A stretch of 32,658 nucleotides of DNA from Oscillospiraceae bacterium (GCA_031267245.1 JAIRZL010000027.1:1-32658); one strand, 5' to 3'; counted from the first letter of the stretch, positions 24,846 through 32,658 are shown. Notes: generated from the sequence alone by a model not told the origin. Numbers and translations are program-made.

Positions 24846-26479
24846 TCAATCGAAATGATAAAGTGATAAACAGGCTGGCCGCCATCAATAACATTTACTT
24901 CCAGGTTGCTATATTTTTTGCGCGCTTGCGCTTCTGCATTGGCCGCCTCTTCGGCGCTTACTCCTTCGCCGTAGAATAATGTTAAGCAACTACTTTGCTT
25001 TTTTGTCAATTGTTTGATCAATCGCATGCATGCTTGCACGCAATCCTTCTCTGCGAATTTGATCTTCCCATTTTCTATTGCAATGATATCGCCGGTTTTA
25101 ATCTCTTTCCCGCCGACCTTTGAATTGCGTACTGCATGGGTGATTAGTCCAGTTTTAGTTCTTTCTATTGCTTCTTTCATTGCCAATTGGTTTGTTTTTA
25201 GATCTGCGGTTTCGTTGAAGCAAAATATAGCAGCAATTCCCTGCGGAATGGTTCGGCTGGGCAATACCACAACCCTGCGATCCGCCAGTTTAACGGTTTG
25301 CTCTGCTGCCATTATTACGTTCTTGTTGTTTGGCAGAACAAAAACAGTTTTGGAGGGAGTTGCCTCGATTGCTATCAAAAGCTCTTCTGTGCTGGGGTTC
25401 ATGGTTTGCCCCCCGCGAACAACATTGTTAACGCCCAAGCTCGCAAAAAGATCACACAAACCGTTCCCAGAAGCTACAGCAACGAACCCATATTCAATAT
25501 CTTCGTTAACTTCTTGTCTTGTGTGTTTTTTTGCATTGGCTTTTCTCTTTTTTTCTTCCGCTTCCTCCCACAGATTGTCTATTTTTATATCGGTTAGCAT
25601 CCCGCACTTGATTCCTTCTTCCAGGATCAAGCCAGGGTTGTTTGTGTGAATATGGACCTTAATTATGCTACCGTCATCCACAATTAGTGTGCTATCTCCA
25701 AGGTTGTTAAAATGTTCTCTTAATGTGTTGATATTTTGTTTTGTGGCAGCGGAATCGGCGAGGTTAATCAGGAATTCAGTGCAGTAGTAGAATGTAATCT
25801 CTTCCTGGTTAGCTGGTGTGCCTCCGTCCACGGCCTCTTCTTTCTTTGCGTCTTCTCGCGAGATGATACCTTTGCCGTCAAACACGCTTTGCATCCCCTC
25901 AAAGATAACAAGCAGACCTTTCCCGCCGGAATCCACAACCCCGGATTCGGCAAGTATTGGTAGTAAGAGTGGGGTGGTTGCCAGAACTTCCTCTGCTTTT
26001 TTGCAGACATGGTTCCAAAAATCTGGGAAGTCTGGGTGGTTTTGCGCAAGCTCAGCAGATACTTCTGCTGTTTCTCGGATAACGGTTAGAATGGTCCCTT
26101 CTGTGGGCTTCGAAACGGCATCGTATGCGGTTTTTGTTGCCAGCAGCAATGCCGCTGAGAAATCTGCGGTTGTGATCTCCTGCTTTCCGCTAAATGCTTT
26201 TGCCAATCCTCTGAAAAACAAAGAAAGAATCACTCCCGAGTTCCCTCTGGCACCACGGAGCAACGAGGAAGCTGTAACATCTGCAACCTCTGTGACAGAG
26301 CTATCGTTGCTCATGCCCTCCAGCATGGTCTTGGCTGCTTTCATGGTGTTAGACATATTAGATCCGGTGTCGCCATCTGGGACGGGGAACACATTTAGGG
26401 CATTAACTTCTTCCCTAAGGTTATATATCTTATTGGCGGCCGATATTATGCTATCCCTTAAAAGCTGACCGTTGATCAT
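24842..26479 (-). CDS. fakA: Fatty acid kinase FakA (DAK2 domain, YloV)
   Basis: Phosphorylates fatty acids bound by a FakB carrier so that they enter membrane phospholipid. 545 residues, close to the known FakA length, from the ATG after GGAGGGG. The N-terminal DAK2-like kinase domain shows NVFPVPDGDTGSNM (29-42; Asp35 and Asp37 are metal ligands), S-S-L-L-R-G-A-R-G-N-S-G-V-I, and ESGVVDSGGKGLLVIFEGM. The middle and C-terminal FakB-binding part follows (Y-C-T-E-F, D-D-G-S-I-I-K-V-H-I-H-T-N). No fakB (DegV) gene is in the window. It follows the asp23-like gene, as yloU-yloV do in Bacillota. Confidence 0.94.
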   Translation of the reverse strand: MINGQLLRDSIISAANKIYNLREEVNALNVFPVPDGDTGSNMSNTMKAAKTMLEGMSNDSSVTEVADVTASSLLRGARGNSGVILSLFFRGLAKAFSGKQEITTADFSAALLLATKTAYDAVSKPTEGTILTVIRETAEVSAELAQNHPDFPDFWNHVCKKAEEVLATTPLLLPILAESGVVDSGGKGLLVIFEGMQSVFDGKGIISREDAKKEEAVDGGTPANQEEITFYYCTEFLINLADSAATKQNINTLREHFNNLGDSTLIVDDGSIIKVHIHTNNPGLILEEGIKCGMLTDIKIDNLWEEAEEKKRKANAKKHTRQEVNEDIEYGFVAVASGNGLCDLFASLGVNNVVRGGQTMNPSTEELLIAIEATPSKTVFVLPNNKNVIMAAEQTVKLADRRVVVLPSRTIPQGIAAIFCFNETADLKTNQLAMKEAIERTKTGLITHAVRNSKVGGKEIKTGDIIAIENGKIKFAEKDCVQACMRLIKQLTKKQSSCLTLFYGEGVSAEEAANAEAQARKKYSNLEVNVIDGGQPVYHFIISIE

Positions 26480-26511
26480 CAAAACCCCTCCAAGTAGAAA
26501 TTTGGGGTGTG

Positions 26512-26859
26512 CTACGCATTCATTTTGTCTACGCACACATCAATGTTTTTCACACATACATCTAGGTCATAGCTTTCAATTGTATATTTGATTTTATCCA
26601 CTAGGTTTTTGATGGCCTCATTGATGTTAACGCCATACTTAACTTCAACATGTAACTTTAAAAACAGATCCTTGCCTGAACGCTCGATTATAACCCCAGA
26701 ACGGTTGCCGGTTTGCGTGATTAAGGATTTCATTCTTTGCTTTATATTGCTGACTGTTCTTTCGATTCCAAAGCTTTCACTTATCACATTTTGCACTAAG
26801 TCCACAAAAAAATCATCAGCGATTTTTATGGTGCCGTACTCGTTTTCCACGATAATCAC
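26512..26859 (-). CDS. Asp23/Gls24 family protein (YloU-like)
   Basis: 115 residues from the GTG that lies six bases after GAGAGGTG; an ATG six codons upstream (26877) lacks a ribosome binding site. Core of the family: V-E-N-E-Y-G-T-I-K-I-A-D-D-F-F, a G-V-I-I-E-R-S-G-K-D-L-F-L-K-L-H-V-E-V-K-Y strand pair, G-V-N-I-N-E-A-I-K-N-L and a final V-C-V-K-N-I-D-V-C-V-D strand. It sits just before fakA, the usual yloU-yloV arrangement, and probably heads the long minus-strand operon. It is distinct from the asp23 gene at 15725-16126. Confidence 0.88.
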   Translation of the reverse strand: MIIVENEYGTIKIADDFFVDLVQNVISESFGIERTVSNIKQRMKSLITQTGNRSGVIIERSGKDLFLKLHVEVKYGVNINEAIKNLVDKIKYTIESYDLDVCVKNIDVCVDKMNA

Positions 26860-26986
26860 AAAGAACACCTCTCTCATACCGATTTTTGTGCGGTTTTTCT
26901 TGACAGTGGAGCATGATTTTACAGTAACATTCTAAATCAAATTTATTTAAAAAGCAAACCAAATCTGTGTTGTGTTGCTGTGTGGC

Positions 26987-27015
26987 AAAAAACGAGGAAG
27001 AGCTTTCGCTCCTCG
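26987..27015 (-). terminator. Terminator-like hairpin in the yloU leader
   Basis: On the minus strand CGAGGAGC-GAAA-GCTC...CTCG folds into a stem with a small bulge and is followed by TTTTTTG. No gene lies upstream on that strand, so it may be an attenuator in the leader of the yloU-fakA operon or the end of a small RNA. Confidence 0.5.
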
Positions 27016-27065
27016 ATGCCCAAATTTGATGCTGTGTCGACGGTGCTTTCGTTGGTGTTGTTTGT

Positions 27066-27094
27066 GCTGCCGTGCCGTGCGGCAGCTGTTTTTC
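27066..27094 (+). terminator. Terminator-like hairpin without an upstream gene
   Basis: GCTGCCG (27066-27072) and CGGCAGC (27080-27086) are perfect complements with a seven-base loop, followed by TGTTTTTC. The nearest plus-strand gene to the left is far away (serS), so it may end a small RNA or insulate the ATPase operon. Confidence 0.45.
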
Positions 27095-27272
27095 TGCGTG
27101 GGCTCTGTGTGGCACTAGTTATGGCCTCAGAGTTCGCAGGAACTTAAGGGCCGTGGCAAGCGTTGGGTGGCCGATGTCGCGCTGCAGTTGCCATTCATGT
27201 AACTTGGGGCGGACGTTCTTGGCAGGGCGCAGCGCCCTAGCTATTTGCCTGGAACTTAATTGTAGCTGGGGG

Positions 27273-27301
27273 TTGCAAAACGAAATTGCATATGGTATTA
27301 T
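27273..27301 (+). promoter_or_regulatory. Sigma-70-type promoter of the AAA operon
   Basis: TTGCAA (27273-27278) and TATTAT (27296-27301) are separated by 17 bases, the optimal spacing. A-T rich DNA follows. It is 71 bases before the ATPase start. Confidence 0.6.
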
Positions 27302-27371
27302 ATTACTATATTTTACTTTAATGTGAATTAATATTTATTGAATGTGCCCTTATGTGCGGAGGGTGAGAGAA

Positions 27372-29573
27372 ATGCAATGGGAGGATAATCAAGGCAAAAA
27401 CGACCTGTATTTCAGCTATTTCAACGAAGAAGATATTGAAAAAGCGTACTCTTCGAACGATGAGTATCTTGAGGACATAACGATTTTGTTGGATCTTCAT
27501 CTTGAAGCTATTTTTCATCTTTTGGAAGAAAGCAATAATAAAGAAGGAGAGCACGAATCAGCACTTTTCACTTCGCGGGGCTTAGTGGTAAGCAACAATG
27601 AGCTAAGCAGAGCGATCACGGTATCGCAGCGCGAAAAACGCGCGCAGCAAAGCCAAATGGCAATTGCCCCTGCATTAAAGCGTGCGTGGGAGCATATTGA
27701 GGAGCGGATTAGAAAAACTCATATACGGCTGCCAATGGCAGAGTTTTTTGAAAAGCAAAAACTTTCTTTGTTTGAAAGATTTTGTGTTATCACTAATGTG
27801 GCGGTTGGGCTCAACAGAAAGTACGAGCGGCTGTTTGCCTGCCTTCAGGACGATAACACAGCAAAGTTGCCAACCTTTGGGCTGGCCTTTACATTAACTT
27901 CTTTGATTGAAGGTACCAGTAACACAGATATATATAAACTTTGCAGTAGCAGCTTGCTATCCTCGCTTTTTGTTGGCCTCGGTTCCGAAGCTAAATTGCC
28001 ACTCATGATGACGGAGCTGCTATTAAAACCGCAGATCTTTAACCTTTTTGTAGGTGTCAACGAGCGTAATCGCGCGCTTCGTGAGTTCGTTGAGTATCAC
28101 AATCCAGTAGAGCCGCTTGATGATCTTGTGGTGGGTGCAGGGTTTAATGAAAAGCTGTTTAAAGCAACCAAAGCCATGTTGGAATTAGAGCTTCCGAACC
28201 GAATAATCCATATATTCGGGGAAGACGGTGCTGGGAAAAGGTTCCATGTGAAACACGTAGCAAAAAAGCTGGAAATGGCAGTTGCTCTTGTTGATTTCAC
28301 TTACCTGATTAGCGTGGAATTGGAAAACGCAATCTCTCTTGCAGAAATTATTGCGTTCGATGCCATGTTTAACCAAAAGTTGATTTGTTTGTATAATCTG
28401 AACCTTAAAGAAGGGAATATGCCCAGCATAAGTTTAATCTTCGATGCGCTTCTTATGCAGCGCAATATCATCTTCGCCTTAAACAACTCCAGCCGGTTCC
28501 CTGCCTCTGAATATTCGCGGCACAAGCCATTAATGGATTTTGAAATCACCCAATTAAACCTAGCCGAAAGCTTGAAAGTTTGGGAAGAATTAGCCAAGGC
28601 ATATGAGTTCACTAGCCCTGTTAACTTTAAAGAGATATCAAATAAATTCCACTATACCCCTGGCCAGGCCAGCGATATTCTACAAAGGGCAAAAATGCTT
28701 TCTGGTGGCAGGATCAAAGGTGACATATTAAAAGAGGTGTGCCGAACATTCTCTGTTCACAACTTAGAGAAAAAGGCAACCATCATAAATTGTCATTATA
28801 CCCTTAACGATCTCGTTATCGACGAGAGCCAAAAGAAGATACTAGAAAATGCCTGCAATTATATAAGATACAAGGATGTGGTTTATGAAAGTTGGGGATT
28901 CTCCTCTAAAATATCTTATGGGAAAGGGCTCAGCATGGTGTTTTTTGGCCCACCAGGCACTGGCAAAACCATGGGGGCTCAGGTTGTTGCCAACGAGTTG
29001 GATCTGCAGCTTTACAAGGTTGACATCTCTCAGATCGCCAATAAATATATTGGAGAAACTGAAAAAAACCTGAAAGATGTTTTTGCAGAGGCCAAGGTCA
29101 GCAATTCAATTCTATTGTTCGACGAGGCGGATTCCCTCTTTGGTAAGCGCACCGATGCAAAGAATGCAAACGATAAATTCTCTAACAACGAGATCTCGTT
29201 TTTGCTTCAACAGATGGAAGATTATGATGGGATATCTATTCTAACCACAAATAAATTCAATCATTTTGATGATGCTTTCCGGCGTCGGATCAAGTTTATT
29301 GTTAACTTCCCGGCTCCCACTCTTGAAATGAGGAAGTTACTGTGGGATAAAATCTTTCCGGATATTGCGCCGCTTGGTGAAGATTTTGATCCATTAATGC
29401 TAGCGGAACGCTTCGACTTGAATGGGAGCAGTATAAAATCGATTGCTATCGCTGCGGCATATTTGGCAGCGGAGAAAGGAGCAAAAATAACGATGAGCTT
29501 ACTCTTAGAGGCCGTAAAGTATGAGTACCAAAAGCTTGGGAAAATCCTTCCAGATGAATGTTGTTTGTTGTAA
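27372..29573 (+). CDS. AAA+ ATPase of contractile-injection-system type (Afp15-like)
   Basis: 733 residues from the ATG nine bases after GGAGG. The C-terminal AAA+ module is canonical: Walker A GPPGTGKT (526-533), L-Y-K-V-D-I-S-Q-I-A-N-K-Y-I-G-E-T-E-K-N-L after it, Walker B LLFDEAD (581-587, Asp584 and Glu585), S-L-F-G-K-R-T-D-A-K-N-A-N-D, N-E-I-S-F-L-L-Q-Q-M-E-D-Y-D-G, sensor T-T-N (Asn627) and arginines in F-R-R-R (637-639). This pattern is that of the ATPases encoded with extracellular contractile injection systems (Afp15/Pvc15). An upstream domain with a degenerate loop GEDGAGKR (283-290) resembles the inactive first AAA domain of the group; the first 250 residues are mostly helical. No sheath, tube or baseplate gene is in the window. 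Co-transcribed with 29630-30334. Confidence 0.9.
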   Translation: MQWEDNQGKNDLYFSYFNEEDIEKAYSSNDEYLEDITILLDLHLEAIFHLLEESNNKEGEHESALFTSRGLVVSNNELSRAITVSQREKRAQQSQMAIAPALKRAWEHIEERIRKTHIRLPMAEFFEKQKLSLFERFCVITNVAVGLNRKYERLFACLQDDNTAKLPTFGLAFTLTSLIEGTSNTDIYKLCSSSLLSSLFVGLGSEAKLPLMMTELLLKPQIFNLFVGVNERNRALREFVEYHNPVEPLDDLVVGAGFNEKLFKATKAMLELELPNRIIHIFGEDGAGKRFHVKHVAKKLEMAVALVDFTYLISVELENAISLAEIIAFDAMFNQKLICLYNLNLKEGNMPSISLIFDALLMQRNIIFALNNSSRFPASEYSRHKPLMDFEITQLNLAESLKVWEELAKAYEFTSPVNFKEISNKFHYTPGQASDILQRAKMLSGGRIKGDILKEVCRTFSVHNLEKKATIINCHYTLNDLVIDESQKKILENACNYIRYKDVVYESWGFSSKISYGKGLSMVFFGPPGTGKTMGAQVVANELDLQLYKVDISQIANKYIGETEKNLKDVFAEAKVSNSILLFDEADSLFGKRTDAKNANDKFSNNEISFLLQQMEDYDGISILTTNKFNHFDDAFRRRIKFIVNFPAPTLEMRKLLWDKIFPDIAPLGEDFDPLMLAERFDLNGSSIKSIAIAAAYLAAEKGAKITMSLLLEAVKYEYQKLGKILPDECCLL

Positions 29574-29629
29574 TTTTGCTTTATTAACGCCATTCGCCAT
29601 ATAGAATGGTTACAAAGGGGGACTTATTT

Positions 29630-30334
29630 ATGGGTTTACTAATGAGACTTAAACGTGGAGCCCAGCAGTTTCTACAGAAAGCAAAAATCCGATTTAAAGA
29701 CGAGTATAAAAAGCAGGCACCCAACGTCCAGCAGCAGCTTGGTGACTTTCGAGACAGCATTGCTACTCGTGGTGCAGGTCTTGCTGCAGAAGGTCAGGAG
29801 CGCGCTGTGAACATGGTGAGGGATGCCGTGACCACCGGAGATGCCAATGCGCAGCAGCAGCTTGGTGGCTTTCGCGACAGCGTTATTTCGCAAGGCAGAA
29901 GCGTGGTTGATGAAGGTAGAGATCGCGGGGTTAATATTCTGCAGCAAGCGAAGGAAAGTGCTTTCGCTGGTGAGGCTCCAGAAACGCAAAATGAAAGCCT
30001 GGGGGGTCTCCAAAGCGTTGTTGGTGGCGTTACAGCAGCACGGGGCGGGGGCCTGGCAGCCAGAGCCAACGCTCTTCGGGCGGGGGCCGCTGGCTTTAGC
30101 GCAGCAGCCAGCGGGCTTAGTGGCCAAACAGCGGATGGAGCCAATCAAACGGAAGTAGGAAGAGTTTTGCCGGCTGATTTGGGCGCGTTAGCCGCGCAAG
30201 CGAAGGCTCGTCGCATGGCGGCCGCAGGCGCAAGGAATGCTGAAGCCGGGGGATTGGCTGGCAGAGCCAACGCCCTTCGTGCAGGTGCCGGGGGATTTAG
30301 GGCAGCGGCCCGCAACCTAAACCACCCTGTGTGA
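29630..30334 (+). CDS. Repeat-rich Ala/Gly/Gln protein, possible cargo or cofactor of the ATPase
   Basis: 234 residues from the ATG eight bases after AAAGGGGG; an upstream GTG in the same frame is less likely. No signal peptide. Residues 1-33 are basic and amphipathic. Two copies of a 41-residue unit follow (34-66 and 75-107: Q-Q-Q-L-G-x-F-R-D-S, then a G-R/A-x...E-G-x-x-R-x-V-N pattern), predicted helical. The C-terminal half is Gly/Ala-rich with two copies of GGLA-x-RANALRAGA-x-GF (140-156 and 207-223). No recognised family. It lies 56 bases after the ATPase stop and before a strong terminator, so it is in the same transcript. It might be an effector carried by an injection system; that is inference from position. 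Confidence 0.8.
   Translation: MGLLMRLKRGAQQFLQKAKIRFKDEYKKQAPNVQQQLGDFRDSIATRGAGLAAEGQERAVNMVRDAVTTGDANAQQQLGGFRDSVISQGRSVVDEGRDRGVNILQQAKESAFAGEAPETQNESLGGLQSVVGGVTAARGGGLAARANALRAGAAGFSAAASGLSGQTADGANQTEVGRVLPADLGALAAQAKARRMAAAGARNAEAGGLAGRANALRAGAGGFRAAARNLNHPV
29729..29950 (+). repeat. Two tandem 123-bp coding repeats
   Basis: CAGCAGCAGCTTGGTG starts at 29729 and again 123 bases later, each followed by related sequence encoding a Q-Q-Q-L-G-x-F-R-D-S unit. Confidence 0.7.
30047..30310 (+). repeat. Two 63-bp coding repeats, 201 bases apart
   Basis: 30047-30109 and 30248-30310 encode almost the same 21 residues (GGLA.RANALRAGA.GF.AAA). AGAGCCAACGC is identical in both; third positions differ, so the duplication is not recent. 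Confidence 0.7.
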
Positions 30335-30472
30335 CGTGGCTATTCGTCGCTTGTTTACCAGTTGGCAGCAAGCAGCGGCGCGGGGGAAGTGATTTGGCGT
30401 GCTGACCAATGCCATTCCAATTGATGAGGTTTTTTTGCTGGTAAGCAGGCTCAAGCGGGGCGAATGAAACGA

Positions 30473-30500
30473 GGCGTTGTCAATAGACAGCGCCATTTTT
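30473..30500 (+). terminator. Intrinsic terminator of the AAA operon
   Basis: GGCGTTGTC (30473-30481) pairs with GACAGCGCC (30486-30494), nine pairs with one G-U, tetraloop AATA, then ATTTTT and a second T run. A typical rho-independent terminator, 139 bases after the repeat-protein stop. Confidence 0.8.
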
Positions 30501-31116
30501 CTGTTTTTATGCTTTATTCGAAAACTTGAGCGCGAAACGGGGAGTGCAAATCATCTATTTGCTAAACGAAACGAAAGCGGAAATTGCGTTAGGTTGATAG
30601 CTTTTTGTTAAGAACAAGCTAGCCTCCCATCTCCCGTAGTTTGAGATGTTGGCTTGCTGTTTTGTGGGGGCTTGTCTGTTTTTGTTGTGCGCTTAGCACT
30701 TCCCCGGGACCGTTGATCTGCAACCAAATTGGCGAATTTCCAGGCGTAGAAAGCTTGGACGTTGTGGCCCACAGCCAATTGCGCGGAGACCAAGTGGTGC
30801 TGCGCCTCCGGCGACCGCTAGGCTACAAGCCATCAGCTTCTCGTGTTCTTGAGAAGCAAGTGTTGCTACGTGCAAAAGACTTTTTGACTGCAGTTGTGGC
30901 TCTATGGAAAATGTGGTTGTGTTGCTGCTTGCCACCTTCCTTGCAATTAGAGGAAGGCACAAAAAATATAACCTGGTTGGGGTTTAGAATGGCAATTCGC
31001 CAACAACGGAAAAGCCGACCTCCCAGGTTGTGTTGCTAGGGCGTACCCTACCGCAATGCGTTGGTGTGATAATAACGTTGTTGGTGTTGTTGCCGACGTC
31101 AATTTGGCAACAAATG

Positions 31117-31148
31117 GCGAGCCCGACGTTTGGAAACGTTGGGCTCGC
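31117..31148 (-). terminator. Strong hairpin after the secreted gene 31301-31951
   Basis: GCGAGCCCGACGTT (31117-31130) pairs with AACGTTGGGCTCGC (31135-31148), 14 pairs with one G-U and a four-base loop. On the minus strand CATTTGTTG follows, a weak T tract. It lies 153 bases beyond the stop of the secreted gene. Confidence 0.5.
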
Positions 31149-31300
31149 GTGATCAGCATCAGCACAAAAAGAATCAGGACTTCTGCACGGACGATGGGCT
31201 GTGCACAAAGATATGTTAACAGAGCTCAGGATAGTTGCCAGGACATAATGCTTATGAACCAAACCATTTCTAGATTTCTTTGTGCGGCAACAGGGCATGG

Positions 31301-31951
31301 TTAAACAAAGGCTGCAAGCTGCAAGGATTGCGCAAACCGTTTCTTTGCGGCTTTTGCTGCGTCCAGTGCCCGGCCAGCCACAGCCACTTCAGCGCCCGGA
31401 ACCACGGTTGTGTTATCGTACTCTTGGAAAATGAACCCGGCTGGCCCGACTGGTCCCCAAACGCTGCTTTCCAGGTTGCCCGCCAATGTTACGTTGACAA
31501 TATGTGTGTCGCCGCCAAGAGCCAAAAATCCAGCGAAAGGCTTCCATTCTGAAAAAGGTGGTCTCAAAAGCCTATGATGCATATCGATTGGGCCGCCAGT
31601 AATGATATATGCGCCATGTTCGTCTAGGTTAAGGTCGCTATGTGCATACAGAATCTGAAGATCCTCTACCGTTTTTAACTGGTAGCACTCGAGGGCGTCA
31701 CCATGTGTCAGCTGCCGGAGTTGCAATTCAGGCAGCGCAGCCGCTGGACAGATTTGTTTTGCTTCATCTATTGAAATTTGCAGATGTGAAAAACGCCTGC
31801 GAGTTTCATTTGTTTTGTCAATCAATTCTGCTGGGGTTAGGGGTGGCTCATCTATGCAACAACAAAAACCCCATCTACCTGCATTCACCGGGACGCATGC
31901 AACTGCAATAAGAAGACAAGCCAAGCAACTATTTAAGAGATATTTACGCAT
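31301..31951 (-). CDS. Secreted protein, unrecognised, Cys-rich N-terminus
   Basis: Encodes 216 residues; GGGAGGAACCAATT precedes the ATG. Signal peptide 1-24 (core CLACLLIAVACV, cut after Val-Asn-Ala). The mature protein begins GRWGFCCCIDEPPLTPAELI, with three adjacent Cys, then a helical segment with E-T-R-R-R-F, a middle segment containing YIITGGPIDMH, and strands such as G-D-T-H-I-V-N-V-T-L-A and F-I-F-Q-E-Y. No transmembrane segment beyond the signal. No clear relation to families A or B. The Cys triplet could be lipidated only if a lipobox existed, which I do not see. Function unknown. Confidence 0.72.
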   Translation of the reverse strand: MRKYLLNSCLACLLIAVACVPVNAGRWGFCCCIDEPPLTPAELIDKTNETRRRFSHLQISIDEAKQICPAAALPELQLRQLTHGDALECYQLKTVEDLQILYAHSDLNLDEHGAYIITGGPIDMHHRLLRPPFSEWKPFAGFLALGGDTHIVNVTLAGNLESSVWGPVGPAGFIFQEYDNTTVVPGAEVAVAGRALDAAKAAKKRFAQSLQLAAFV

Positions 31952-32658
31952 AATTGGTTCCTCCCTTCATAAAAACGACTAACGGAGATGTTAATCTCAC
32001 ACTTAATATTGTTCTTTTTTGTGGTGGCAGAATTCAACCTTTAATGGTTTGCTTTTGTTTTTTGGGGCGCTGCTGCAGACTCGCATAACAGCTAAAGCTA
32101 TGTGTTCCCTCCTTTCTTGGATTCTCTCTCGCAACACCAGATGCGGTGCGCCAAAACGCCAGTGATTAAATATTTAAGGCGGGTGCATGAGGTTGGTGAC
32201 TGAACTTCGATTGATATTTATTGGAATATCTGGTATTTCGAGAGCTTGCAACGATATTAATCCCCATGGCACTTCCTCCTTAATAAAGTTCTTAAAACAA
32301 TAAACATCCTTGCCCAATTTTGCATAGCGTAAAGCTTTGCCGCAGAGCAAAGAATACAATAACCAGAAGGGCACTTAATAACCTCTTGCCTTCGCGGTTT
32401 TTTAACTCGCCTTGCCCTTCTAGAATAATTATCCCACATGCGTGACAACCATGGCTATGGGTATTGTACACAAAAATATTCCACATAGCGGAGAATCAGG
32501 TGGTCTCTATGTGGAAATACTTTTACGGCTATCTAATCTCTTCGCCAATTGATAGATAATGCGCAATGATATTTGTTTATGTGAGTGTATTTGTATAATT
32601 AACGCACACAATCCAAGCATAAAATCTGTTCTTTTGTTGATTGCTTGCGCCAGCTCGG
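31952..32658. other. Right-end region, no convincing gene
   Basis: 707 bases to the window edge. On the minus strand 32174-32486 shows three overlapping short frames; fragments such as IKCPSGYCILC and C-G-K-A-L-R-Y-A-K-L-G-K-D-V-Y-C in different frames hint at a frameshifted zinc-ribbon-like protein. An inverted repeat TTCCACATAG/CTATGTGGAA lies at 32479-32516. Nothing else is recognised. Confidence 0.4.
32479..32516. repeat. Inverted repeat near the right end
   Basis: TTCCACATAG (32479-32488) and CTATGTGGAA (32507-32516) are perfect 10-bp complements 18 bases apart, flanked by A-T rich DNA. Could be an operator or a hairpin. Confidence 0.5.

Larger units (their letters stand above)
26860..27371. 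other. Divergent intergenic region with several hairpins
   Basis: About 510 bases between the yloU-like gene (minus) and the AAA ATPase (plus). It contains a minus-strand terminator-like hairpin (26987-27015), a plus-strand terminator-like hairpin (27066-27094), a pair of 9-bp complementary arms (26936-26944 and 27022-27030) and the promoter of the ATPase operon. No protein gene is supported. Confidence 0.5.
30335..31300. other. Long intergenic region, no convincing gene
   Basis: 966 bases. It holds the terminator of the ATPase operon (30473-30500) and a strong hairpin at 31117-31148. Several frames of 60-130 codons exist on both strands but lack ribosome binding sites. A minus-strand frame (30984-31298, Cys-rich, starting right after the stop of 31301) crosses the 31117-31148 hairpin and is judged non-coding. 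A decayed secreted gene on the minus strand is possible, but I cannot show it. Confidence 0.4.

Noticed and set aside
30641-31039. Plus-strand frame with a signal-peptide-like start
   Set aside because: No ribosome binding site, irregular composition with Trp/Cys runs, and no resemblance to the other secreted proteins.
30984-31298. 104-codon minus-strand frame after the secreted gene at 31301
   Set aside because: No ribosome binding site, runs through a strong 14-bp hairpin that looks like the terminator of the upstream gene, and no signal peptide or family match.
1-32658. tRNA genes, CRISPR arrays, insertion sequences
   Set aside because: No T-loop GGTTCGAATC-type signatures, no regularly spaced direct repeats, and no transposase-like frame or terminal inverted repeats were found.

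Overview
The housekeeping half of this window points to a Bacillota (Firmicutes) bacterium, probably Clostridia-like. It encodes two Asp23/Gls24 proteins, a FakA-type DAK2 kinase, a PstA/DarA-type cyclic-di-AMP receptor and a RicT/PSP1 protein. The gene order decarboxylase - pstA - holB - ricT matches the yaaO-to-yaaT neighbourhood of Bacillus subtilis. Intergenic gaps of 250-950 bases, broken genes and missing usual neighbours (tmk, yaaR, infB, the riboflavin kinase half of RibF) suggest an eroding, host-associated genome; that is inference. No tRNA, rRNA, CRISPR array or transposase was found.

Layout. (1) 261-7568, plus strand: a tandem array of small secreted proteins of unknown function. 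Two families occur: family B (about 170-180 aa) and family A (about 190-240 aa). Every copy has a lysine-rich Sec signal peptide ending near residue 26-29. Signal peptides and upstream DNA are far better conserved than the mature proteins, and two upstream block types (leader I, leader II) recur before the genes. One member is a decayed A/B chimera (3046-3375) and one is frameshifted (6770-7568). (2) 7996-10970: glyA and serS on the plus strand. (3) 11126-14874, minus strand: three more secreted proteins and a decayed family A-like copy. (4) 15328-26859, minus strand: housekeeping genes, read right to left as asp23-like (yloU), fakA, decarboxylase, pstA, holB, ricT, rbfA, nrnA, truB, truncated ribF, family-4 uracil-DNA glycosylase, asp23, nusB. 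Overlaps of 0-8 bases indicate coupled transcription and translation in parts. (5) 27372-30334, plus strand: a self-contained two-gene unit with its own promoter and terminator. It encodes an AAA+ ATPase of the type found with extracellular contractile injection systems and a repeat-rich Ala/Gly/Gln protein. (6) 31301-31951, minus strand: one more secreted protein, followed by sequence without a convincing gene.

The most unusual content is the secreted-protein array (conserved leader, divergent mature domain, signs of recombination between paralogs) and the isolated contractile-injection-type ATPase with its repeat-protein partner. Both would fit a bacterium that exports proteins towards a host or neighbouring cells. 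No function can be assigned to the secreted proteins from sequence alone.
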